A stretch of DNA of 64,000 nucleotides. Source: Phycisphaerae bacterium (lineage in GTDB: Bacteria > Planctomycetota > Phycisphaerae > Phycisphaerales > UBA1924). The stretch lies in the NCBI GenBank assembly GCA_022180725.1, contig BQMO01000019.1:48913-112912 (forward strand), given 5' to 3'. The notes beneath the pieces were generated by a model. It worked only from the letters and a program-made list of their open reading frames with translations. It made no database searches and was not told the origin of the DNA. Every line of letters begins with the position of its first letter. Position 1 is the stretch's first letter. Position numbers and translations under genes: made by a program. Positions 8,899 to 16,524 of the stretch are shown here, one piece after another.

Positions 8899-9567
8899 AT
8901 GAGTGCGCTTTCACGAAAACCCGAGATGCCCTTGCTGGTGACGGACTGGCAGGCGGACATCGTGCAGTTGCTCGACGAGAGCCACATGGTGGCGTGGTCC
9001 GAGCACGCGGCGAGGCGGACACAGTTCGCGGTGTCGCTGGGGCAGTTCCTGGGGCGGCAGCGCGACACGGAAGTGTGCGTCTTTTACGGGAAGTACATCA
9101 CGGACCTGGATTCGTTCTGCTACCAGTTGGAGCGGGCCATCCCCGGGCCGGCGTTGGATCGGCGGCTGGACGGGCCGCGCGGGGCGGTGGCGTTGCTGCG
9201 GGCACGGGCTTCGTTCCGTGGGCGGCCTGAGACGAAGTACCGGTACTACATCTGGCACGATGCCGACGTGCTGTTGCGGCAGGACCATGCGCTGTTCGGG
9301 CGGATCGTGGATGCGATGGCGGGGGTGGCGGCGGAGGCGGAGTACGTGTCGGACGATCTGCTGCTGATCCACCGGTCGGTGTACGTGGGATCGTCGATGC
9401 TGGATGTGTACGCGGACGACCCGCGTGGACAGTTCCGCGGGTGGTTCCTGGACGGGCAGGGGGAGCCGTTCTGGGAGGTGGTCACGGGGCTGAAGAGGCC
9501 GCCGTTCCTGAAGTACTGCATCGACCTGCTGGGTCTGGACGCCTCGGCGGCGCGCGAGAGCGCGTAG
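8899..9567 (+). CDS. Hypothetical cytoplasmic protein
   Basis: A 222-residue soluble protein with no signal peptide or membrane segment. It is rich in aromatic residues with several acidic patches (YRYYIWHDADVLL, AEYVSDDLLLIHR, RGWFLDGQGEPFWEV). The Trp-His-Asp-Ala-Asp segment and regular alternation suggest a folded alpha/beta domain, but I do not recognise the family. It is probably a single-gene transcript: the upstream neighbour is divergent and the next gene is more than 300 bases away. Codon use is like the surroundings. Confidence 0.7.
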   Translation: MSALSRKPEMPLLVTDWQADIVQLLDESHMVAWSEHAARRTQFAVSLGQFLGRQRDTEVCVFYGKYITDLDSFCYQLERAIPGPALDRRLDGPRGAVALLRARASFRGRPETKYRYYIWHDADVLLRQDHALFGRIVDAMAGVAAEAEYVSDDLLLIHRSVYVGSSMLDVYADDPRGQFRGWFLDGQGEPFWEVVTGLKRPPFLKYCIDLLGLDASAARESA

Positions 9568-9826
9568 CGGTCAAACCAAGCGAGAGAGACGGCCGCGACT
9601 TGCCGGAAGGCAGGCCCGTGGCCGTCTCGCGTTTCCACCGGCAACGGCGTGATGATCGAGCCGTCGCGCGCGAGTTTTACGGAACATCGTGCGGGTTTCG
9701 CTCGGATATTCTCGGTCTTTCGAGAAGGTCTTGGCGGGTTGCCGCGAGCGCGGTAAGGTAATCCCGTCGATGTCGATGTTTGGGTCGGGCACGTCGCCAT
9801 GTACCGGATTTCGGCGTGACCAGCGT
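9568..9826. other. Intergenic stretch upstream of the multicopper oxidase
   Basis: No supported gene. The region is less GC-rich than its neighbours and ends in the Fur-box-like site; it probably carries the promoter of the oxidase gene, though no clear -35/-10 pair was found. Confidence 0.4.
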
Positions 9827-9841
9827 TGAGAATCATTATTG
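9827..9841. promoter_or_regulatory. Fur-box-like site upstream of the multicopper oxidase
   Basis: TGAGAATCATTATTG matches the 7-1-7 Fur core TGATAATNATTATCA at 11 of 14 defined positions. It ends 43 bases before the ATG at 9885 and is strikingly AT-rich for this genome. Iron or another metal may control the downstream oxidase; this is inference from the motif only. Confidence 0.45.
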
Positions 9842-9884
9842 AACTCGCCCGAGCCGAGTCGGGTTGTGTATCGAGAGGGAACGC

Positions 9885-12770
9885 ATGGGTGTGCATCAGG
9901 GATGGGCGGGGGCCGTTGCCGCGGCGGCGGTGCTGAGCGCGATCGCGGCGAAGGCGGACGTGATCGTGATCGACGCGGCGGCGGACACGACGATCTACCA
10001 GGACAACGCGGCGTACAGCAACGGGGCGGGCGACTACTTCTTCGCGGGGAACAACGCGGGCTCGCTCTCGCGGCGCGCCTTGCTGCGATTCGACCTGAGC
10101 ATGATCCCGTACGGTTCGACCATCCACGACGCCACCTTGACGTTGAACATGTCGCGGACGATGTCGGACGATCACTATGTGTGGGTGCACAAGGTGCTGT
10201 CGCCGTGGGGCGAAGGTGCTTCGGACGCGCCGGCGAACGAGGGCGGCGGTACGGACGCGATGCTCGGCGACGCGACCTGGATGTTCCGGGTGTACTTCAG
10301 CGACCTGTGGCAGAACCTGGGCGGGGACTACGCGCCCACCCCCAGCGCGGTCACCCTGGTCGGGTTGGATACGGGCGCGTATTCGTGGAATGATCCGGCG
10401 TTGACCGCGGACGTGGCGGGGTGGGTCGCGGCGCCCGCGACGAATCACGGGTGGATCCTGATCGGCAACGAGGTGGGCGCGCAAACAACCAAGCGGTTCG
10501 ACAGCCGGACCAACCCGGCGGGGACGAAGCGCCCGAAGTTGATCATCACGTACACCCCGGCGGCGCCGATGGAGGGCGCGTGCTGCGTACCGGGGCTGGG
10601 GTGTTCGGTGATGTTGTCGACGGCGTGCGCCTCGGCGGGGGGGACGTTCAAGGGGGCCAACACGGTGTGCGACCCGGACCCGTGCGCACCGGCGGTCGGG
10701 GCGTGCTGCCTGCCGACGGGGGCGTGCGTGACGGCGACGGCGCCGCAGTGCGCGAACTACGGCGGGGTTTACGCCGGCGATGGTGTGCCGTGCGCCTCGA
10801 TCTCGTGCCCGGTGCCGCTCACGCCGTTCGTCGATGAGTTGCCTTCGCCGGGCGTCATGCAGCCGGTGAGCGGGGTGCCGGGCGGGGCGGCGACGTACGC
10901 GATCGCGATGACGGAGTTCCTGCACCAGATGCACCGCGACCTGCCGCCCACGCGCGTGTGGGGGTACGACGGGACCTTCCCGGCCAAGACGATCGAGGCG
11001 AGGCGAAACCAGCCCGTGCGGGTGAACTGGATCAACGACCTGCGCGTGCTCGAGACGGGGCAGTTGCGGACGGAGCACGTGCTGCCGGTGGACACGTGCC
11101 TGCACGGGCCGAACCAGAACGGCAGCGTTCCGTACACGATGGTGCACCTGCACGGCGGGCACGTGCCCAGCGAGTTCGACGGGCAGCCGGATTATGCGTT
11201 TCCGCCCGGGACGAGTTCGGGCGAGTACCTGTACCCGAACATCCAGCCGGCGAGCATGATGTGGTACCACGACCACGGGCTGGGGATCACGCGGCTGAAC
11301 GTGGAGATGGGGTTGGCGGGGCTGTACCTGCTGCGTGACGACGCGGAGGCGGCGCTGAATCTGCCGTCGGGCGCGAACGAGGTGCCGCTGGTGATCATGG
11401 ACCGATCGTTCAACCCGGACGGGTCGATCCGGTACGCGGACACGGCGGTAGAACACTTCTTTGGCGACTTCGCGGTGGTGAACGGGAAGATCTGGCCTTA
11501 CAAAGTGGTGAACCGCGGGAAGTATCGCTTCCGGGTGCTGAACGGGTGCACCAGCCGCGTGCTCACGCTGTCCTTGAGCAACGGGGCGACGTTTCAGCAG
11601 ATCTCGACGGACCTGGGGTTGCTGCCCGCGCCGGTAACGCTGTCGAGCCTGACGCTGGGGCCGGCGGAACGGGCGGACATCATCCTGGACTTCGCGGGGT
11701 ACGCGCCGGGGACGGAGATCGTGCTGCGGAACACGGCGCCGGCGCCCTATCCCGGGGGGGGCGGGGTGGAGTTGCCGCAGATCATGAAGTTCGTCGTGGC
11801 GTCGCCCGCGGGGCATACCGGCACGGTGCCGGGGAATCTGGTGCCGGTCCCGCCGATCCCCGAGAGCGAGGCGGCGCAGTTCCGCGAGTTCGTGCTGCAG
11901 AAGACGGTGGACACGACATGCGGGCACGGGACGATCTGGACGATCAACGGGCTGCTGTGGGACGACATCACGGAGCACCCGGTGCTGGGGACGACGGAGG
12001 TGTGGTCGTTCATCAACCGGAGCGGGGTGATGCACCCGATGCACATGCACCTGGTGAGTTTTCAGATCCTGGACCGGCAGGACTTCGTGGTGCAGGGCGG
12101 GGTCGTGGTGCCGGTGGGGCCGCAGGTGCCGCCGGAGGCGAACGAGGCGGGCTGGAAGGACACGGTGCGCGCGAACCCGTGGCAGATCACGCGGGTGATC
12201 GCGCGGTTCCAGAACTTCGGCGGGCGGTTCGCGTACCACTGCCACATCCTCGAGCACGAGGACAACGAGATGATGCGGCAGTTCGAGGTGTGCGGCCCGG
12301 CGAGTTTCAATGCCGAGCCGGAGGACGAGCAGGCGTGCGCGGGGACGACGGCGATGCTGTACGCGCACGCCACGGGGACGTCGCTGAGTTACGTGTGGCG
12401 GCGGAACGGGCAGGCGCTCAGCGACGGACCCACGGGGACGGGATCGGTGATCTTCGGGGCGAACGATTACACGCTGCGGATCGAGAACGCCGGGGGCGAG
12501 GACGGCGGGACGTACGACTGCGTGGCGACGAACGCGTGCTCGGAAGCGGTGAGCCGCGAGGCGGTGCTGACCGTGGTGTACTGCTGCGACCCGGACGTGA
12601 ACTGCGATGGGGCGGTGAACGGGTTCGACGTGGAGATCATGGAACTGGCGGTGGGGGGCGACTTCACCGATTTCTGCCAGGCCGACGCGGACTATAACCG
12701 TGACGGCGCGGTCAACGGCTTTGACGTGGAAGCGGTGGAACTGAGCGTCGGCGGCGAGCCGTGCCCGTGA
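9885..12770 (+). CDS. Secreted multicopper oxidase with DNRLRE, Ig-like and dockerin-like domains
   Basis: A 961-residue exported oxidase. Order: signal peptide (about 1-26, ending AAKA); a DNRLRE-type beta-sandwich domain (about 27-220; TTIYQDNAAYSNG, ALLRFDLSMIP); two Cys-rich repeats (GACCV...C...DPC and GACCL...C...SC, about 228-310); a multicopper oxidase core with all four copper motifs (HLHGGH near 421, WYHDHG near 459, HPMHMH near 717, HCHILEHEDNEMM near 785, the Met fitting an axial type 1 ligand); an Ig-like domain (about 815-900); and a Cys-flanked dockerin-like tail with two DxNxDGxxNxxD repeats. ATG 9885 has GAGAGGGA ahead of it, better than the in-frame TTG at 9864. It may oxidise metals, phenols or bilirubin-like compounds; the substrate is unknown. 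Confidence 0.88.
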   Translation: MGVHQGWAGAVAAAAVLSAIAAKADVIVIDAAADTTIYQDNAAYSNGAGDYFFAGNNAGSLSRRALLRFDLSMIPYGSTIHDATLTLNMSRTMSDDHYVWVHKVLSPWGEGASDAPANEGGGTDAMLGDATWMFRVYFSDLWQNLGGDYAPTPSAVTLVGLDTGAYSWNDPALTADVAGWVAAPATNHGWILIGNEVGAQTTKRFDSRTNPAGTKRPKLIITYTPAAPMEGACCVPGLGCSVMLSTACASAGGTFKGANTVCDPDPCAPAVGACCLPTGACVTATAPQCANYGGVYAGDGVPCASISCPVPLTPFVDELPSPGVMQPVSGVPGGAATYAIAMTEFLHQMHRDLPPTRVWGYDGTFPAKTIEARRNQPVRVNWINDLRVLETGQLRTEHVLPVDTCLHGPNQNGSVPYTMVHLHGGHVPSEFDGQPDYAFPPGTSSGEYLYPNIQPASMMWYHDHGLGITRLNVEMGLAGLYLLRDDAEAALNLPSGANEVPLVIMDRSFNPDGSIRYADTAVEHFFGDFAVVNGKIWPYKVVNRGKYRFRVLNGCTSRVLTLSLSNGATFQQISTDLGLLPAPVTLSSLTLGPAERADIILDFAGYAPGTEIVLRNTAPAPYPGGGGVELPQIMKFVVASPAGHTGTVPGNLVPVPPIPESEAAQFREFVLQKTVDTTCGHGTIWTINGLLWDDITEHPVLGTTEVWSFINRSGVMHPMHMHLVSFQILDRQDFVVQGGVVVPVGPQVPPEANEAGWKDTVRANPWQITRVIARFQNFGGRFAYHCHILEHEDNEMMRQFEVCGPASFNAEPEDEQACAGTTAMLYAHATGTSLSYVWRRNGQALSDGPTGTGSVIFGANDYTLRIENAGGEDGGTYDCVATNACSEAVSREAVLTVVYCCDPDVNCDGAVNGFDVEIMELAVGGDFTDFCQADADYNRDGAVNGFDVEAVELSVGGEPCP

Positions 12771-12861
12771 ACGATTGATCCTCAAGGGGGATGTGACCGC
12801 GGTGATCGAGCTGCGGCGGTTACGCCACGGTTACGCACACGGGGCGTGGTGGCGCGTATCA

Positions 12862-12884
12862 CCTTGGGTCGGACATACCCAAGG
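12862..12884 (+). promoter_or_regulatory. Hairpin masking the ribosome binding site of the vWA gene
   Basis: CCTTGGGT (12862-12869) pairs perfectly with ACCCAAGG (12877-12884). The 3' arm contains the first four bases of the AAGGAG Shine-Dalgarno sequence (12881-12886), seven bases ahead of the ATG at 12893, so the structure would hide the ribosome binding site. Confidence 0.5.
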
Positions 12885-12892
12885 AGCAACCC

Positions 12893-14059
12893 ATGAAGCA
12901 GGTACTGGTGACGGCGGTCGCGGCGGGATGGATGGTGGTGGCGGGGTCGGTGATGGGGCAGACGGCGGCCGCGCCCGCGGCGCCTGCGGCGGTTGAGCCG
13001 GTCGCGGCGGCCAAGCCGGTGGACCTGGCGATCTGCCTGGATACCAGCGGGAGCATGGACGGGCTGATCGACGCGGCGCGTCAGAAGCTGTGGGGCATCG
13101 TGAGCGACCTGGCGACGGCCAAGCCCCGGCCTGCGCTGCGGGTGGCGCTCCTCAGTTTTGGGAACGATTCGTACACGCCCGAATCGGGGTGGGTGAAGGT
13201 GCTGATCCCGTTCACGACGGACCTGGACGAGGTCTCGAAGCAGTTGTTCGCGCTGACGACCAACGGGGGCACGGAGTACGTCGGGCGCGTGGTGCACAAG
13301 GCGGCGGCGGACCTGGCCTGGACCCAGGACGCAGGGGCGATGAAACTGATCATCGTGGCGGGGAACGAGGGGGCCGACCAGGACGCGACGGTGACGTACC
13401 AGCAAGCCTGCGGCGAGGCGATCGGCAAGGGCATCATGGTGAACGCGATCTACTGCGGCGACGCGAACGACGGGATCGCGCCGGGGTGGCGCGACGTGGC
13501 GAAACTGGCGGACGGGGAGTTCGCGGCGATTGATCAGAACCGCAACGAAGTGATCCCCACGCCGCACGATTCGAAACTGGCCGAACTGAGCGCGGCGATC
13601 AACGCGACGTACGTGGCGTACGGCGCGCACGGGACGGCGGGACGCGCGAACCAGGCCGAGCAGGACGCGAACGTGGCGCGGGCGGCGCCGGCGGCGGTGG
13701 CGCAGCGTGCGTCGATGAAGGCCACGGGCCTGTACAGCAACCGTCACTGGGACCTGGTCGACGCGGTGTTCACGGGCGAGGAGAAGGACCGGGTGAAACT
13801 CGAATCGCTGAAGGAGGAGGAGTTGCCGGAGGCGATGCGGACGATGACGCTCGCCGAGCGGAAGTCGCACCTGGAGTCGATGCTGAAGCAACGCGCGGAG
13901 ATTCAGCGGCAGATCGCCGAGGAGACGGTGAAGCGCGACGCGTTCCTGGAGCAGGCTCGGCGCGAACAGGCCGCGGCGGAGGGTCGGGCGGACTTCGAAT
14001 CGGTGCTGCGGGCGGCGGTGCGGAAGCAGGCCGAGCGGAAGGGATTCAGTTTCAAGTAA
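12893..14059 (+). CDS. Secreted von Willebrand factor A domain protein
   Basis: A 388-residue exported protein. A signal peptide (about 1-22, ending SVMGQ) and an Ala/Pro spacer precede a vWA domain (about 40-235). The metal-ion-dependent adhesion site is intact at DTSGSMDG (about residues 49-56), with the matching Thr in NGGTEYVG and a later Asp. The C-terminal third is a charged helix or coiled coil (AERKSHLESMLKQRAEIQRQ...). Such proteins bind protein partners through a divalent cation in the periplasm or outside the cell; the partner is unknown. The start is ATG 12893 with AAGGAG upstream, sequestered in a hairpin. A GC-rich hairpin follows the stop. Confidence 0.85.
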   Translation: MKQVLVTAVAAGWMVVAGSVMGQTAAAPAAPAAVEPVAAAKPVDLAICLDTSGSMDGLIDAARQKLWGIVSDLATAKPRPALRVALLSFGNDSYTPESGWVKVLIPFTTDLDEVSKQLFALTTNGGTEYVGRVVHKAAADLAWTQDAGAMKLIIVAGNEGADQDATVTYQQACGEAIGKGIMVNAIYCGDANDGIAPGWRDVAKLADGEFAAIDQNRNEVIPTPHDSKLAELSAAINATYVAYGAHGTAGRANQAEQDANVARAAPAAVAQRASMKATGLYSNRHWDLVDAVFTGEEKDRVKLESLKEEELPEAMRTMTLAERKSHLESMLKQRAEIQRQIAEETVKRDAFLEQARREQAAAEGRADFESVLRAAVRKQAERKGFSFK

Positions 14060-14094
14060 TCCGCGAGAAGTTCGGTACCATCGCGGGGATGACG

Positions 14095-14124
14095 CGCGGC
14101 CCGGGCGAGCATGCTCGGGCCGCG
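14095..14124 (+). terminator. Strong GC hairpin after the vWA gene, possible terminator
   Basis: CGCGGCCCG (14095-14103) and CGGGCCGCG (14116-14124) form a perfect 9-bp stem; the loop contains a smaller palindrome (GAGCATGCTC). No U-tract follows, so it may be a Rho-independent-like pause or an RNA-stabilising end rather than a classical terminator. Confidence 0.4.
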
Positions 14125-14149
14125 TGCGTTGGAACTACCATGCGGCCTG

Positions 14150-15292
14150 ATGACGACGATCGTCCTGGAGGGCTGGAGGTTTCTGCCGCACTCGTACGCG
14201 TTGTGGGCGATGTACCTGGCGCTGGAGTGGGGCGTGCAAACTGATCGGCGGGTGTATTTCCGGGACGCACCGTTCGCGGACGCGTCGTGGAGGCCCGCGC
14301 GGGGCGTGCTGAGCGAGGCGCAGGAGGCGATGATCGCGGCGTTGCCCGCGCCCCCGGCGGGCGTGATGGCCGACCTGCACGTGCGGATCACGTTCCCGTA
14401 CGACTTCTCGCCGAGCGACGCGGCGAGGACGATCGTGCTGGGGACGACGGAGTACGGCTTTGTGCCGCCGACGTTCATGAAGGGGGGCGAGCCGATCTCG
14501 GCGGCGGCGGCGCGGAGCGGGTTCACGATTGGCACGCCGACGAAGTGGTCGATGGATGGATTCTTGAGGAGCGGCGTGAAACGCACGCAGATGTTCCTCG
14601 CGCCCAACGGGATTGATCCGGCAGTGTTCCGGCCCGCGGCGGAAGAGGAGCGCGCGGCGCTGCGGCGCGACCTGGGGTGGGACGGGCACTTCGTGCTGCT
14701 GCACAACAGCAACCTGGGGTGGAACAAGAACCTCGAAGGGATTCTGTACGGGTTGGGGCGCGTGGCTGAAGTCGAGCCGAACGTGCACCTGGTCATCAAG
14801 GGGGTCGACGCGCTGTACCCCTCGGCGAAGGTCATGGAGCGCATGAGCGCGTTCCCCGACGCGACCCTGGCCGAGCGGGTCCTGCCGCGGGTGTCGTACG
14901 TGGGCGAGTCGATGAGCATGGAACACGTGGCACGCTTCTACAAGGCGGCGGATGCGTACGTGTGCCCGTACCTGGCGGAGGGGTTCAACATGCCGGCGCT
15001 GGAGGCGGCGGCGTGCGGGCTGCCGGTGATCTGCACCAAGGGCGGCTCGACGGACGACTTCGTGACCGATGCGTTCGCGCTGCGGGTGGCGAGCACAGTA
15101 ACGGCCGATCAGGCGACCGGAGGGCGCGTGCTGATGCCCAATATCGAACATTACGTGGAGCAGTTACGCCGCGTGGTGAAGGACGGGGCGTTTCGGGCGC
15201 GGGCGAGGGTGGCCGGCCCCGCGCACGCGCACGGCGGGTGGATGTGGTCGCACGCGGCGGACAAGGTGCTGCGGGCGGCGGGGCTGGCGTAG
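14150..15292 (+). CDS. Glycosyltransferase family 4 (group 1) protein
   Basis: A 380-residue GT-B fold glycosyltransferase, probably acting at the cytoplasmic face of the membrane on cell-surface polysaccharide or glycolipid. The C-terminal donor-binding domain shows LLHNSNLGWNKNLEGILYGL, then the family signature EGFNMPALEAAACGLPVICT, the E-x7-E type nucleotide-sugar site. ATG 14150 (MTTIVLEGWRF) was preferred to an upstream in-frame ATG at 14111 that lies within the hairpin. A DUF1569 gene starts 14 bases after the stop, so they may be co-transcribed. The sugar and acceptor are unknown. Confidence 0.8.
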   Translation: MTTIVLEGWRFLPHSYALWAMYLALEWGVQTDRRVYFRDAPFADASWRPARGVLSEAQEAMIAALPAPPAGVMADLHVRITFPYDFSPSDAARTIVLGTTEYGFVPPTFMKGGEPISAAAARSGFTIGTPTKWSMDGFLRSGVKRTQMFLAPNGIDPAVFRPAAEEERAALRRDLGWDGHFVLLHNSNLGWNKNLEGILYGLGRVAEVEPNVHLVIKGVDALYPSAKVMERMSAFPDATLAERVLPRVSYVGESMSMEHVARFYKAADAYVCPYLAEGFNMPALEAAACGLPVICTKGGSTDDFVTDAFALRVASTVTADQATGGRVLMPNIEHYVEQLRRVVKDGAFRARARVAGPAHAHGGWMWSHAADKVLRAAGLA

Positions 15293-15306
15293 CCATACTG
15301 TGGCGC

Positions 15307-15801
15307 ATGACGATCGATACAGGATCGCTCATCGGTCGGCGCGTGGTTCGGTACGGCACGCTCGCGGACCTGCGCGCGGACCTCGGCGTGATCGAATCGG
15401 CGGCGCGCGCAGGGACGTTGCGGGCGATCGGCAACTGGTCGCCCGGGAAGATCCTGACGCACGTGGCGGCGTTTATCGATTACGGATACGACGGGTATCC
15501 GCCGGAGATTTCCAATCCGCCGTGGTTCGTGAAGGTGTTCTTGAGGCTGATGAAGCGGTCGATGCTGAAGAACGGGTTTCGCGCGGGCGTGAAGATTCCA
15601 AAGGTCGACGGCGGCACGGTGGGCGGGCGGGATTGTCCGGTCGAGGAAGGACTGGCCACGCTGAGGCGATCGCTGGATCGACTCGAAGCAGGTCCGCCGA
15701 GGTATCCAAGCCCCGCCTTCGGCGCCCTGTCGTACGAGGATGGGAAAGCGATGACCCTTCGGCACGCGGAGTTGCACCTGAGTTTCCTGTCGGTGATGTG
15801 A
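15307..15801 (+). CDS. DUF1569 (DinB-like) family protein
   Basis: A 164-residue soluble protein. The pattern (NWSPGKILTHVAAFIDYG near the N-terminus, a central hydrophobic helix, and MTLRHAELHLSFL at the C-terminus) fits the DUF1569 family, small four-helix DinB-like proteins with conserved His residues thought to bind metal (here His in LTHVA and in RHAELH). The biochemical role is not established. The gene follows the glycosyltransferase closely and converges on pdeM, with 33 bases between the stops. Confidence 0.75.
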   Translation: MTIDTGSLIGRRVVRYGTLADLRADLGVIESAARAGTLRAIGNWSPGKILTHVAAFIDYGYDGYPPEISNPPWFVKVFLRLMKRSMLKNGFRAGVKIPKVDGGTVGGRDCPVEEGLATLRRSLDRLEAGPPRYPSPAFGALSYEDGKAMTLRHAELHLSFLSVM

Positions 15802-15834
15802 GCCGGCGCGACACGGCCCGGCCCCGGCGAGAGG

Positions 15835-16494
15835 TTACGCCTCGATGACATAATGCTCGACAACCGCGAACACGCGGTCGTGGGGAACGCGGCGGACGGG
15901 AACACCGGCGGCGAAGGCCGTGAACGCCGGGAGCACGAGCACGCCGGGGCGGAGGTGGAAGCACGGCAACTTGATGGGGAAGCGACCGTTGGGGATGCGC
16001 ACGCACGGGTGCAGGTGCCCGCCGATCACGTGCCGCTCGGGGATGGGTGATGGATCGTGCACGAAGGTGTACGGCCCGTCATCAAGCCGATCTGGGGCGA
16101 TGGTGAATCGCCAGGCGTCGGCGAGGGTGTGCAGGCGCCGGTCGTGGTTGCCCGGGACGATGGCGAGGTCGAGGGGATGTTCGCGGCGCCAGGCGGCGAC
16201 GCGGTCGATCATGCCGGGAGTGAGGCCCGCGGGGGCATGGAGAAGGTCGCCCAGCACGAGTAGGCGCGAAGCGCCTGCGGCACGGGCGGCCTCGGCCAAT
16301 CGATCGAGGGTTTCGTCGAGAACCGTTGTCGGAGCCGGAACGCCGATGGACTGAAAAGACTCGCTCTTGCCCAGGTGGGTGTCGGCGACGAGCAGGGTGT
16401 CTCGCCACGCGGCGGCGCGGTGCGGGAGGAGGCGGAGCGACTCGCCGGCGAGCGTGACATCGGCGTGCGGGGCGTGTGCGTCGAGCAACGGCAT
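15835..16494 (-). CDS. pdeM: Ligase-associated DNA damage response endonuclease PdeM (metallophosphoesterase)
   Basis: A 219-residue calcineurin-type metallophosphoesterase. The dinuclear metal motifs are in order: DTHLGK (about 38-43), GDLLHA (about 82-87), GNHDR (about 115-119) and GGHLHP (about 158-163). This short form matches PdeM, an Mn-dependent DNA endonuclease found with a Lhr-like helicase, an ATP-dependent ligase and an exonuclease in a bacterial DNA repair cluster. Here the helicase gene lies directly upstream on the same strand, 30 bases away, which supports the assignment. Ligase and exonuclease genes are not next to it. Confidence 0.88.
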   Translation of the reverse strand: MPLLDAHAPHADVTLAGESLRLLPHRAAAWRDTLLVADTHLGKSESFQSIGVPAPTTVLDETLDRLAEAARAAGASRLLVLGDLLHAPAGLTPGMIDRVAAWRREHPLDLAIVPGNHDRRLHTLADAWRFTIAPDRLDDGPYTFVHDPSPIPERHVIGGHLHPCVRIPNGRFPIKLPCFHLRPGVLVLPAFTAFAAGVPVRRVPHDRVFAVVEHYVIEA

Positions 16495-16524
16495 GGGTGG
16501 CCGACGGTAGGCGGGCGGGCCGCG

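Noticed and set aside
9246..12785. Very long open frame on the minus strand across the multicopper oxidase
   Set aside because: It is Arg/His/Pro-rich shadow sequence caused by high GC and shows no domain; the plus-strand gene has clear motifs, signal peptide and ribosome binding site.
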